DNA of 64,000 bases from Oscarella lobularis (lineage: Eukaryota > Porifera > Homoscleromorpha > Homosclerophorida > Oscarellidae). Position 1 is the stretch's first letter. Each line of letters opens with the position of its first letter. Positions 47,531-59,608 of this stretch are shown piece by piece. The notes under the pieces are model-generated. The model searched no databases. It was given only the letters and a program-made list of their open reading frames with translations, and had not been told where the DNA came from. The translations under genes and the position numbers were made by a program. The stretch spans positions 1,798,001-1,862,000 of the forward strand of contig NC_089188.1 of NCBI RefSeq assembly GCF_947507565.1. Reading direction: 5' to 3'.

Positions 47531-49158
47531 AGATCTCCATTGGAAACAGCAATTAGCAATAAATAACCCTATAAGCAAAAGTACGCTACACGGACATGCT
47601 GTGAATCGTCCCAGTGCTCGTCGTCAAAAAGCTCACACCTCGAAAGTGCATGAATCGATTTGAAGGCGAAATGAGCCGAAAACGAGCTTGGAGGGGGCCC
47701 CCGTTCATGTTGACCTCGATTGAGCGCCCGCGAGGCTTGATAAACGACGCTCGTCGTTTTTCTGCGAACTGTTCGCGTTCGCCACGTTGTTTCGAGCGAC
47801 GAGGACGACATCTAGGTCGCAATACTCGCTCGTTTTCCTCGTTTCTCTCCCTCTTCTTCACCTAGACCATCCGAAACGACATGTTCGATCAACTAAATCG
47901 TCCAGAGACTGCTCGCGAAGGCATAGATTGACAAAAATCGCAGCAACGTCGCCGTTTGAGATCTGAAGCCGGGAATTTCGCTTGCGCGCGAAACGGAGAC
48001 TCTACGAAGAGAAAGAAATGCGTCCAAGCGTGGAAACCCGAATCCAAAGGGCAAATGCAATACACGTGGTCGGCAAATCGAGGAGCCGCCATGTTTTTGG
48101 CGCCTAAAATCGAGGAATTCGTCCACGCAAAGAGCACATGAAAAGCACGCGCGAATTTCAGCAGCAAATCAACGTATCGTTGCCCTGGTGAATTGATCAC
48201 AGTGAGGTCACCAGCGGATGTTGCACCAGCTTCGGTATAAAAGCGACAGGGTCAACGCCCAATCTTCAGTCTTGCGTTAGGGTGGGGGATGCCAACGGGC
48301 TGAACCCTTGAGGTTGATCGTGAGCTGGGAAAGCTGGTCGTTGGTCATCAAGCGTTTCGTCTTTTGTCGATCCTTACTGAAGCTGCTAGGCACAGTGGAT
48401 GGGCGTTGCTTGCGACGCTAAGATCGACACTGGGGGTCATAAAGGTCGTGGACGGCTTGGATTTGCGAAGTCAGGCGTCTCGCGTTTAAGCCGAGTGGGG
48501 CGTCTGGCTAAGGTTTGCCACTTTCCGCCAAAGAAACGTGTGGGGGCCCAGTGTCTCGTGGTCTTTCCTCACTCGGATTAGCAATCTATACCCGAAAGAT
48601 GACCTGACCCCCAGGACAAAACGCTGACCTTCTACTGGTGGACTTTGGCAATCGCTTCATAAATCCTCTCTCGACACGGTAGACTCGTTTCCTAATTAAG
48701 CGAAAGTCTACGGCCTCTTTGGGGCCCCGGTACGACGCGGTCGGGGGGACGGTGTGGGAGAGCCGTTCTCGATCCAGGCCGTACCGGTCGTGTTCGGGCT
48801 GTTGAAGCAAGGTCTCGCTTCCAACATTTTTGGGCCGTTAACTGCGTTCGAACCTCCACGTGGTGCGGCCTGGATAGCGCCAATGCGAACGCAAGACTTC
48901 AAGGTACGTACACGGGCATATCGAACACAAATTGACTTCTTTTTTTAGGTACTCTTTTCTTGATTGAAGCGCACGGAGAGGAATTAGAATTGTTGGAGTG
49001 TAGACGAACATGTTGCATGATTTTTGCGTTGTTTTTACGTACACACGCACGATTTTCTGTGTATCTTATGTTCAGTCGATCTTTCTGCATGAGAACGCGC
49101 CAATAAAATAACCGCGGCCACTCCCAAACGAGACTTCCCGGCTAAAAACGACGAACGC
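47531..49158. other. 1.6-kb spacer without recognised coding sequence
   Basis: No frame here resembles a protein I know, and the short frames on either strand lack splice support. The stretch contains a GGGGGCCCCC palindrome (~47693), the promoter described separately, and a possible 5'-UTR intron for the next gene: donor GTACGTACACGG at 48904 and acceptor TCTTATGTTCAG ending at about 49076. Confidence 0.6.
48085..48271 (+). promoter_or_regulatory. TATA-Inr core promoter with upstream YY1/E2F-like sites
   Basis: TATAAAAG at 48236-48243 lies 32 bp before the A of an initiator TCAGTC (48266-48271), the canonical spacing. Upstream, GCCGCCATGTTTTTGGCGCC (~48085-48104) contains a YY1-like GCCGCCATGTT and an E2F-like TTTGGCGC. 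No coding sequence follows directly; it may drive a non-coding RNA or the 5' UTR exon of the gene starting at 49159. Confidence 0.45.
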
Positions 49159-52100
49159 ATGGATCTCGCTCGCCTTCTGAGCGATCCGAACACAAGTCGC
49201 GTCTGCCTACGCGCTTTCCTACGCAACGAAGATCACGAGCACCCGGTCGACGTCGACGACGACGTCCTAACGGTGCTCATCCGAACTCTGAAGCATGCAA
49301 ACGAACGCGAGGTGCAAGCTCTGGTCGCGTCGACGCTCGCGGTCGTCACGAGCGGTGCCGACGACTCGAAACGACTAGCAGCGACGAAAAAGGGCGTCGT
49401 GCGCCCGCTGATCGCGCTCTGCCTCGATCGTCGACACGGTAAGACCATCGAGTGGATTCCGAGTCGAGTCGGCTTCTTTCCTGTCCTGTCACGCGATACA
49501 TCTGCACATCTAGGACTTCTGTAATTTTTTTACTGTCCAATACTTCATGCATGCGTTGTGCATGCGTGCGTCACACGTTGTCCAAGCACGTGGTCATATA
49601 ATTATAATAATTCGCGGTCTTTCAGATATTTCAAATAACGCTGCAGTCAAGGAACAGCTTGTCGTTCACGAACGCGCTCTGGCAACGCTGAGAAATCTCA
49701 CCACATTGCCGTCGTTCTGCCACGAGCTCGAATCCATCGACTTCGGCGGCGTGGATATACTGAAGTTGTTCATCGACTGGTGCCTCGTGTGGGACGAGGA
49801 GAGCAGTTCTCTCTACGCGTCATTTGGCCACTTGGTCGTCGACGACAGCGACGCCGCCGCCGCGTTTGATTCGCTCGCCGTTGGAAAGGAGCTCGTGGGA
49901 CGCGTGTTGAATCGTTGTCAAGACGATGACGACGGCATTCTCGTGGATCTCTTTGACATGAGCGACGACGACGACGAAGAAGCTCGCCTGTGCGAGATTT
50001 TACTCGAATCCGGTCACTTTGAAAGATCCTTTTTTGACATCGACGAGCGGGGATTCAATTCCTTTTGGGCCAATGTAATTGTTGACGGGGAGACGTTCGA
50101 CGACGGTCAGTTTCGAGCCGTTGTGAGTCAAATCAAAGAGGGAGAAAACGGCTGCCGATATTCGGTACCCCTTCGAGACAAGGGTGAAGTAAGAAATAGT
50201 AGAAATAGAGAGACAAATGTCATCAGAATCAGAGACTTCTGCAGAAGGTGCAGTGTCGTCTAGTCGGCGCTCGCCCCGTCGTAAGATGTCAATTGGCAAT
50301 TGAACACGCTACCGGTGTGAGACGTCGACGCGGTCAGTCCAAAATATCACTCTAATTTTTTCCTTCAAGCCATTCTGCGAAACGTTGCGTCGTGCAGTTC
50401 GTCGTTTCGAAGCAGCATAGCTCGTAGAGGACTACGCGCTCTTCAGAAGGTGAACCGGACAGGATACGATCCTCTATCACATGAACTACTAGTCTTCGTC
50501 TAGCTCGTTTATTTGCCTTTGCGTCGCGTGAGAGCTCAGGCTATAGCGCTGCTGGCGAATCTGTCAGCGGATTCGACACTTCTGTCGGCGATCGGAGAAA
50601 CTGGGATTACGACGGAGCTGGCGTCAATAGGAATCGATTTGACGAATGGGCACGAAATCGTTTTACTCTCGATTCGGTGTCTGCGTAATCTGTCCGTGTT
50701 GAAAGAAAACCGGGCTCCATTGGAAGCCGACGACAAGTGGGTAAAGCTTTTGGAGGTAGTCAATACGTCGTCTCGCTTTTGTGGTCTTGGAATATTGACG
50801 AGACTCTTTCACTAAAGGCGGCTGAGCGTAGTGACAATGAAGAGATCTGGCAGGAGGCGTTGAGTCTCACGAAAAACATGTGGAAAGATGCTATGTGAGA
50901 AAAATCGGTTAGGCTAGGCGAGCCTTTGTATACTTTTCTTTGTGTGACAGCTGCAGCAGAAAAAGTCTCCCACAGGCGACGGACGTCAGTCAGAGAAATT
51001 CACCGTCGCTTTCTCGTTCTCCTAAGTTGACGGATCCGTCGTCCGCGGAAAAGAAACGCGGCTACGGTCCGGGCGAATGGATTTCTGAGCCGATCTCCCG
51101 CCACGTGCCTCGCGAACTAGTTGTCAACGACAGAGGAAACGGCAGCCACGGAGTTGACGACGACAACGACGATGACGACGACGATGACGACCTGTCTACG
51201 TTCTTCACCAACTTGCGTTTTAGTACTCGCCAGTCGCCGTCGCAAAATCAACTATCAGCGGTATATTTTGTCTCAGGAATTTGAATGTGTTTTTTTGAAA
51301 TATTATCTTAGACTGATCAACGAATCTATCAACGGAATCGCAATCATGGGCTTACCAATGATCAGACGCGCGTTTTAGCCTCGTGAGGCAACTATTCGAG
51401 TATCGCTGCATCGTTTTGCGAAACGGTGTACTATTTTTTAGGACGACAGAACGAAAGATGTTCTACAGATTTATATTTACGTGAGCGATGCTGTTATCAT
51501 ATGTCGGTTCGATTGACGGCTCTTGCCGCATAGAAATATATGCGCTCTGCTAAATGCCGGTACAGGAGGAACGATCTATTACGGCGTCGTCCCGAAGAAA
51601 CCAACGTGGGGAATTTATTTGAACAGAAGAGAAGTAGCGCTTTGATCGTCAAGTCGCTGTTTAACTAAATGTATCTATTGCACATGCAGAGAGACGAAAT
51701 TCGCTGTATGGTCGACCGCATAGGCTCTGACTTGCAGCCCACCGTCATGCACGATCAGCTCGAGGTATTTTTTATCGGTGGGACGCTGAGCAGTGAGCAC
51801 GCGGATTCTCTAGGTGAAATTTGTACCCGTATTCGACGAGTCAGCAAAGGCGTAGGTGTCTGGCCCAAATCGTTTTGCACAGAAAAAAAATTTTCTCTAG
51901 AATTCCGAATACTTACGTTATCGAGTTGATTGTTCAGCCGACGTCGTCCGACTTTGTCTATCAGACAGGAAATAAAGAGTGGGTGATCTCCTACACTAAT
52001 ATCTCTGCTATGTGTGATCCGTTCTTTAGCTCCTTCATTCGCAAGGGCGATCAAACTATAAAGGCTAGTTCTTGCTTGGACGATCCGAGTCTGTTAATTG

Positions 52101-52285
52101 ACATTTGCGTTGGCTTTTGCAGTACGGTGTTCGAGAGATACGAGAGCGTCTTCTTCGGTCTTACGAAAGGAAGTATCGATCCGAAATACGAAGGTACAGT
52201 ACTGACCTACCCGCGAAGAAGTCTTTCCGAGAGCTATAACATTCGTAGTTTGAAAAGCGACATTGAAGAGACTAGAAAGAGGTAG
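49159..52285 (+). CDS. Armadillo-repeat protein with C-terminal Schlafen-type AlbA domain (gene model, possibly two genes)
   Basis: Exon 1 (49159-49438) starts MDLARLLSDPNTSRVCLRAF and joins at ~49625 to DISNNAAVKEQLVVHERALA. ARM-like helices recur: LATLRNLTTLPSF, AILRNVASCSSSFRSSIARR (~50372), RAQAIALLANLSADSTLLSA and LLSIRCLRNLSVLKENRAPL (~50527-50755). A low-complexity linker with a GYGPGEWISEP segment and an Asp tract ends at ~51260. After it, NICALLNAGTGGTIYYGV, WGIYLNRRERDEIRCMVDRI, VKFVPVFDE, NTYVIELIVQPT and FVYQTGNKEWVI are the core of an AlbA_2/Schlafen nucleic-acid-binding domain, and ALLNAGTGG is the ATP-binding-like loop. The frame ends at TAG 52283-52285. The junction at 51250-51480 is not fully resolved, so linker and AlbA could be separate genes. 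No ortholog name is proposed. Confidence 0.65.
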
Positions 52286-52842
52286 ATAGTGAGTAAATTG
52301 AACGGCGTGGACGTTCTGAGAATAGGACTGTTCTGAAGTTTATCTAAATTCTCTGGCTGTGAATCGTTTTGAAACAATCAGCTAACTAACAATAATGACG
52401 TAGAGGTTGAGAGAGAGCTTAGGAGCGTGAAGTCAGAAAAGAAGTGCGTGAAAACGCGTGTGTGGCCGATCGACAAATTACAAGGGTGCCATAGGTAAGG
52501 CTTGATATTCATAAATGCATAGTGTCGGTTCTACACGTTCGTCATCGGTATGCATTCTGTAGTAGACAATCTCTGTTTGCATCTCGCGCTATAAGCTGGA
52601 CGGCCACTTTCCTCGCGGCGACGAAAGAATTTCACTCGTACGCCGTTGCTTAGCATCGAACAGGAGGGACTGATCTGGTGATATTTCTCTCATGATTATT
52701 ATTATTATTTATGAGTGGCAGCGGACGTCCTGATTTACACAGTAAAAACATTCCACTCCTCTCCACCTAGGGTCATTGTTCCCACACGACACCAGGGGCA
52801 CCCTGACGGATAATCAGTCGACGCAGTGGAGACCAAAAAGCG
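52286..52842. other. Spacer with possible 3' exons of the preceding gene
   Basis: Two open, splice-flanked stretches might extend the AlbA gene: 52404-52498 (charged, VERELRSVKSEKKC, followed by a GTAAGG donor) and about 52598-52671 (KLDGHFPRGDERISLVRRC then TGA). I could not join them in frame to the exon ending at 52285. An (ATT)n run lies at about 52697-52713. The remainder shows nothing recognisable. Confidence 0.3.
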
Positions 52843-55800
52843 ATGACATCGAGAGGTATTTACGCGGGCTCTTCCTCGAGTCATCTAATACGTACGTAAC
52901 CGTTAGGACTTCTCCTGCTTCCCTTCGTCTTGTCGCTGCTTTCCTTTATTCAACGTAAGACAGCACGCGCTGGCAGTCGCTCTATAGACTATACTAAATC
53001 TCTGCTTTCTTTCCCAGCATCCAATGGCCAGTGTAACATAACGTTCTACGCCCAGCAATCGAACGGATCCGACCCCGTTCGAGTCGAAGCCCACTATTAC
53101 TTCATCAACGAGACATGCGGCAGAGGAAACCACAGCGGGCCGCAGATCGCGATCTGGGCGAGTCGCGACTCGGCCGTCAACACGTGGCTCGGCGTCGGAG
53201 CGTCGCCGACGGGGAAAATGTGCAACAGCGACATGTTCACGGGCCATTTTTCGTTGAGCGACGGCACGGCCGTGCTCGTCGATCGACACGCGACGATCAA
53301 CGAACGACCGCAAGCGGACAACGAGACGGGCGACATCATTTTCAGCGAACTCGTCGTAGAAGACGGCAAGATGGTGCTTCGAGTGATACGTCCGTTCACG
53401 CCGACGAGCGAGTTTCTCGACGACGACGTCGATTTCGCTATGCCCCAGTACATGATGCTGGCAACGGGTCGCGTTTTCAGTTCGGAGATGTACAGCGACG
53501 GGGAGATATTCTATCACGGTCGCAATCGTCGAAATTCGAACCGAACGATCGATTTTATGACGGAGTGCAGAGGCTGTTCGTGCGTGCCGAGTCCGAGCAA
53601 CGGTTCGGTGGAATTCAGCAACGTGTTCAAATACGTACCAGGCACGGTGGCGACGTTCTATTGCGAAGGCGGTTATGCATTGAAGGGAGCAAAGTCAATA
53701 ACGTGCGGAAGCGATGGAGAATGGTCCGCACCTGCGCCAACTTGCGAAGCCCTATTCAGCGGTGAGAAGGGCTTCAGTTGATAATTTTTATGTACATGTC
53801 TCTCGTTACTGTACAGCGGGTCCGTGTTCTGTGACTGGATATCGCGAACTCGACAATGAGGACAGTCGATACGAATTGCGTTGGGGTTCTTACGAAACCT
53901 TACTCGGCGTGGAGCTCTCGTTGCATATGCCTGATTCGCATTGGGTGGGAATTGGACTGCAGACGATGACCGGGGCTCCGAATGGAATGTGCGGAGCGGA
54001 GTTTATAACCGCTTATATATCGCGCAACGGAAGCGGAGTTCAAATCGAAGATCGCTTAATAGGCGAGCACTCGGGACGACCGAGACTGGATAACGACGGT
54101 CAAGACGTCGTACAGAAGCATTCAGTCATCAGCGACGGCAAACTGAAAGTTTTCTTTGCTCGAGTTGCTGTCGTAGGGCGCAACTTGGCCGCTGAATTCG
54201 TCACTCACTTCCTTGCCGCCAGTGGCTATCTGGCGGAAGACGACGGAAATCCACTTGGAACGATTGCTTACCATTTCGAAAGTCGAATGATGTTTGAAAG
54301 AAGTGCGTGGAGAGACGTTTGTCCTGTCTGCGAGCGACCCGTTCTCGCCAACGGATACGTCGTCGGCAACGAAGGCGTTACGAAGTTCTTTTACAGCGAT
54401 CAAGTCACGTTCGCCTGCAATCGTTTCTACGAATTGCGCGGACCAGCGACGTGGACGTGTAACAGAGTAGTTAATACTGCAGGAGAATGGAACTTCGACG
54501 TCAACGAAACACAATGCGTTCCACTGGGACTATGTGAGCGAGCTTTGTATATTCTCCTTGTTCTTTAGACATCATGTCTTCTTATCTATATAGGGAGAAA
54601 CTGTAGTATGGAAGGCCGGGTTAATTCGACGGACGCGGAGCCCGAACTATCGGCGAGATGGATGTACAGTCCCATCGAAAAGAGTCTCACTGTCGAGATC
54701 AGACGACCCATTCAAGCCGGCCAACATCGCTGGGTCGGCTTCGGACTGAGCGCCAACGGCACCATGTGCTGGGCCGACATGACGACGGCGTACTTCGATC
54801 TTCAAAACGGCATGCTTCACGTCCAGGATCGCGTGTCGTCGTTGTACGGACGACCGGACGTCGACGACGATCAATCGCAGATACTGCGAAGCGACGGCTG
54901 GATGAGAGACGGCGAAATGGTGGTCACGTTCACGCGAACGCTCGAAACGACCGATCCCCAAGACATGCAAAATCTCCTGAGCGAAACGACGCGACTCATG
55001 TTCGCGACGGGCTACATCGCTCGAACGAGTAGCGGTCAAGGAATAATAACGTATCACTACGAGAGCAGCTGGGCGTCGCCGATGGAGTACAATTTGACGT
55101 CGGACGCCTGTCGCGGATGCTTGTCGTTGAACGAGCTAAATAATTCGCATCCCATTCAGTATTCGGACACTTTGTTTTTCGACGGGACGACGGCTGTGTA
55201 CACGTGCAACGATACGCACGTATTGGTTGGTGCATCGAATAACACGTGTGATAACGGAGACTGGACTGAAGCCGATCCAGTGTGTCGACGTGAGTTGGGA
55301 GGATATTATTGGTGACATTGCTGATAAAATGGTTACTTTATATTAGTTCCTTGCGTGACGCCTGTGGCTCCGGTTGACGGCGATACTAGTTTCTCGACGA
55401 CGCCGCCATTGGTTTATCTTGACATGGCTGCCTTTGCCTGCAATCCTGGCTTTGATTTGTGTGGTCAAATAAACCTCACTTGCCTAATGAACGGAGAATG
55501 GAATGACGAGTTTCCAGAGTGTCGATGTAAGAACGAAGTTTCTTTCTGAGCGAAGTGCACAGGGTCCTATTTTAGTGTTTTGTCCCGTTCAAAACGTGTC
55601 GTTCGCACCGGGTGTACGCGAGATTGACCTCGATTATGGAGCGGCTGGATCGGTTCTCTTTCTGGTACCTAATCCACTAACCTTGGACGTTGGAAGACTT
55701 GGAAGCGATGTAAGCCGGCTTGACTATAGGTAATATTCAAACTCTTTTTAAAAATCGTTGCTTGTCTATGAAGGGGTGGGAGAGGATTGATGTTCTAGTG

Positions 55801-58800
55801 AGTGGGATAGCAAATCTAGCTCTTGGAAGCGAAACGGTGAGTTCAACGAATTTTTTGTTGATTAGGGCAATGGTGGTGGAAATAGATTACCTCAAATCGA
55901 CCGGAAAGTCTTAGTGAAAATAGAGTGACAGAAGCGAATCTTACGGCATTAGATCGACCGTCGACGGATGGGGGCGATATTCTACCTAGGTGAGTATTCT
56001 GCTACACGTCATGTTTAGCTCATCAAATTATATCCAAATGCCAGCACGGCTCGCTTCACGTTCATTCGAGACAACAACAAAATAGTTGACTTTGGAATTT
56101 TTATGACGACTCTTGCCTACGTCCACTCGTCCTCCGACGATTTTTCGTCAAGGTACTCGCCTTCCCTTTTAGGCGTGCTAACTTTCAAGTGTGTTACGTT
56201 TGCAGAAACATTTCTATTACAGTTACCGACATATATGGGCAAACTTCACCAACGTTGCAAATCCGTCTTAGGCATATAGGGACAAATGACGACCCGCCTG
56301 TAGTCAGTGACACAGGTGTGTAACAATCGCTTGTTTTCACCTTTTGGGCTTTGATTCGTTTGTTTAGCTACATTGGTCAACTTTACTCAAGGCGATGGCC
56401 CAGTGGAAATTTTCCAGAATTCAGTTACTATTGAAGATCCCGATCATCCAAGGCGAGCGAGAAAACGAGAATAATGAGAATTGACTGATTGATTCTGTGG
56501 GCATGTAGCTTCCTAATGCGAGACGCCCGGTGTGAGATAACCGCAGTACCGTCGGGGAGCTATGACTCGGCAGATGAACGCCTTTGGGCAGCGAATTGTT
56601 CAGACTTCAATATAACGGTGAGAATTCGCCTGATTTCTGAGCAGACATGACCGTCTGTAGTTTGACAGTGCTAGCGGGATTCTTAGTATCAACGGTCCCG
56701 GCACGGACGACGAATTTCAGAAGTGTTTCAACTCGATTACCTATCATTTCCGTGGAGAAGTGTATCCCTCTCTCTACCGCGACATTCAGTGCGTAGTTTC
56801 CGATGGAATTCAGTCGGCTTCTTTGTCCGTCCGGTAGGGGGAAACCAAAAGAAGTATCGTTTTTTTTAACCTTGTCACCTCACAGGGTACTGCTCATTAA
56901 CGTCAACGATTTCCCGAGGATTTCATTTGGAGAAACGTTCACGTTCAACTACACCCAGTACGGTCCGCCTCTTCATTTTCTCGACTCCTTAGCAATTGAA
57001 GACGACGGCATTCATTTGTCAAGGTAATATTGGGCGATTGTCACCTAAATAGAAATTGTGTAACATTCTGTCTTTGGCAGCGCTGTACTTCGATGCAATA
57101 TAGTAAAGAGCGTGGGATCGACGGACGCAGATGACAAAGTTGTATTGCCACCAACACCTAATGGCTTGAGTGTAGTCAATGAAAGCTCGCCTGTTTTTCC
57201 AGGCTTACAATCTCCAGTTTTTCTTAATTATGTGAGTGAAGGACAAGGCAAGCGTAGTAGAATCGTCACGATATTTTGAGTAGACTATTACTGGCCAAGC
57301 ATCAGTTGCCGTCTACGAAGCGTATCTGAAAGGGATTAGGTTTGAAGTTACCAAAGAAAGACCTTATAAACTGTCGGACAGGGACCGGTACGTGAGCTGT
57401 TGCATAGTACACGAAACTTGCTAATACGCTTTCTAGATCGATTTCACTCGCTCTCAGTGATAGTGAATTGACGTCAACTCTTCCTGAAATTACGGTACAT
57501 ATAAATTTAGAAAAAAATTGCACTATCGTTGTTCTTTAGATTAATGTATATCCTGTAAATGACGCTCCTATCCTCCAATTTGATCCCAGTGCTGATCCGA
57601 ACGCTCTTCCCTCCGAAGCGGCACGCTATCATACGCTCGTTTTTGAAGAAGACGGTCCACCTGTCAGCGTGACGCCCAGCACGACGACGTTGCGAGACGT
57701 CGACAGCGTCATTATGACTCGACTCCGTTGCGTCTTATCTCAACTAAATGACGGTTCTCTCGAGACATTGACAATTGACGAAGACTATCTCGCTGAAAAC
57801 GGACTGACTTTTATATACTTACCACTGACCGGAATAGGCTACCGCGCGGACGTGATTGGATCGGCAAACGTCAGCGTATATCTTACGGCATTTCGTTCTA
57901 TGAAGTATTCTAACGAAAAAGACGAATTGACGATTGGAAATCGATCACTGATTTGCAATGTCAAAGACGATGAGGATGCTGTATCCGAACAGGTCCTTAT
58001 AACTATTCAAGTCGAAAGCACGAACGACGCTATTGACGTCAGCCTGGGCGCTCCCGCGGCCCGAGTGCATTTCACGGAAGGACAACAGCATGGAGTGTAC
58101 GTCATTCCGTCGCCGCATCGATTGATTGCGACAGACGCGGAAAACCATCTAATCAAGAGAGTCGAATTTACTCTCGTGTACGTAACCGCTCCTCATATAT
58201 GCATGATGAAAAAGAGGTTTCTTTCCTCATAGGTCAGATCCGCCGGGTTTTCTCGACGATCTAGAATACCTGTTTCTCATCAAAGACGTTCCTGAAGGAC
58301 TAACTGTACGAGGAACGGAAATTCTGATTAGGCGTCTAATATTTTTTTTGTTCCTTTGCGCGTAGATGATAGTCGGCGATTCCTTGAAGACACTGACGTT
58401 CGAGGGAACTGTCAATTTGACGGTAACTAAATAGGCTAGCAATGTTACTGAAACTATTCTTCAGTTTTAGGTCCTGCTAGACTTAGCTCGGCGCTTGTTC
58501 TATTTCAATCAAGAGGACGAACCGACAATGTTTGTCAACGAAACAGTGCCACTCAAGAGATACGTATGTCTTGATAATGAGATGCTCTGTGCGTGTTTCC
58601 TCACTCGTTTTTGGTTGATTCCCTCATAGGTTGTTATGAGGGTATGCGATACAGGAAACCCTCCGGCTGTGACAACGATCATGATAGAAATCGTCATTCA
58701 GACCGTGAACGATCACGCTCCAACAATTGTGGCTCCTTGTTTGACAAGCAGACCTAGATCTCGAAGCAGACGCGAAACGCAGATATTCAAGACAGTGAAG

Positions 58801-59463
58801 GTGCCGGGCTCATTTCCTATTATTAAATATCGCAATAATTCTTTTATAGGGTGATCGATTGTCGGTGATCGGCTTGAATTTCTCCGCTAGTCACATGGAG
58901 CAAGGTCGTCATTTGAACGTGACGTTCTCGAGCAAAACGAATCAGCCCGCTGTATCGCAAGAAGCCGACCTCTGTCAAATACTTACCATCTATCCGACCG
59001 AGTTAGCAAACGTCGGTCATTTTGGCCTGTGGCAGAGCGCCGACACGCTCACAATCGTCTTTGCCGGAAAAGCCGAACCCATTTCATCGTCTCGTGTCAG
59101 AGTCGCTTTTGAATCGTCGCCAGGTTGGTAGTCTATTAGCTAACAGAGTAGAAGCACCAACGATGTTTTTGTATAGACACAGAAGAGTGTCGTCCGGAGA
59201 CGGACTGTTTGATTGGCGTGTGCGGCGTAGATGGGCTAACGTGCCCTGTCGTGGGTTCGTATCCCAAAGGACAAGATACTGAGGATGATTCTTCTGCTGC
59301 AATTGGTGGCCGCGTCGAGGAAATTTCGGAGGATAATCCATCGGTTCCTCTGCAAACGTCTCTGTACGAATGGGAAGTGGGCACGCTTGCTATGATTGGC
59401 GTGATCGTATTGGTGGCACTGGCTGTCATCATTGCGTTCAAGAGCAAGAACAAGAAAAAGTGA
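52843..59463 (+). CDS. DOMON-Sushi-cadherin-like single-pass membrane receptor (multi-exon)
   Basis: A tiny first exon (52843-52855) joins across a 51-bp intron to 52907, giving the signal peptide MTSRGLLLLPFVLSLLSFIQ. Three DOMON beta-sandwich domains follow (53018-53560, 53817-54300, 54608-55090; shared WVGFGLSANGTMCWADM-type motif), each followed by a Sushi/CCP module with paired cysteines (for example CEGGYALKGAKSITCGSDGEW), and a fourth CCP at 55349-55530. From ~55580 many short exons encode cadherin-like or CSPG-like repeats recognised by ITINVYPVNDAPIL, VLLINVNDFPRISF and IVIQTVNDHAPTIV. A short Cys-containing region, a membrane helix (VGTLAMIGVIVLVALAVIIA) and a KSKNKKK tail end at 59463. 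DOMON domains bind heme or sugars; extracellular adhesion or ligand sensing is inferred. Exons between 55730 and 57300 are only partly resolved. Confidence 0.78.
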
Positions 59464-59490
59464 AGCCCCAAGCAAAAAAGGGCAGTTCTT

Positions 59491-59504
59491 GTGTGTGTGT
59501 GTGT
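59491..59504. repeat. (GT)7 microsatellite
   Basis: A GTGTGTGTGTGTGT run in the 145-bp gap between the DOMON receptor stop and the SLC9 start, probably within the 3' UTR of the former. Confidence 0.9.
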
Positions 59505-59608
59505 TTTGGACGTTTATTCGTTTTGTCTGCTTTATCACTTATGCGTCATTTGTAGAGTAGCGGTATGTACTCGTGCAGTTACTCGTGGCCAGGGCTAGCG
59601 CGCGCAAA

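Noticed and set aside
48268-48320. Telomerase RNA candidate (TTAGGG next to a strong promoter)
   Set aside because: Only a 7-nt template-like match on the minus strand, and no H/ACA, pseudoknot or CR4/5-like structure was seen.
48399-48902. Short frames in the 1.6-kb spacer on both strands
   Set aside because: No family resemblance, no consistent splice partners, and they conflict with each other.
53115-53765. 216-codon Arg-rich plus-strand frame
   Set aside because: Alternative frame of the first DOMON/Sushi exon, whose true frame has conserved cysteines and domain motifs.
54647-55057. 136-codon minus-strand frame
   Set aside because: Antisense of the third DOMON domain; no independent support.
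59573-59608. Upstream start for the Na+/H+ exchanger
   Set aside because: In frame, but the added 12 residues are charged, precede the signal-like leader and have no counterpart in NHE6/7/9.
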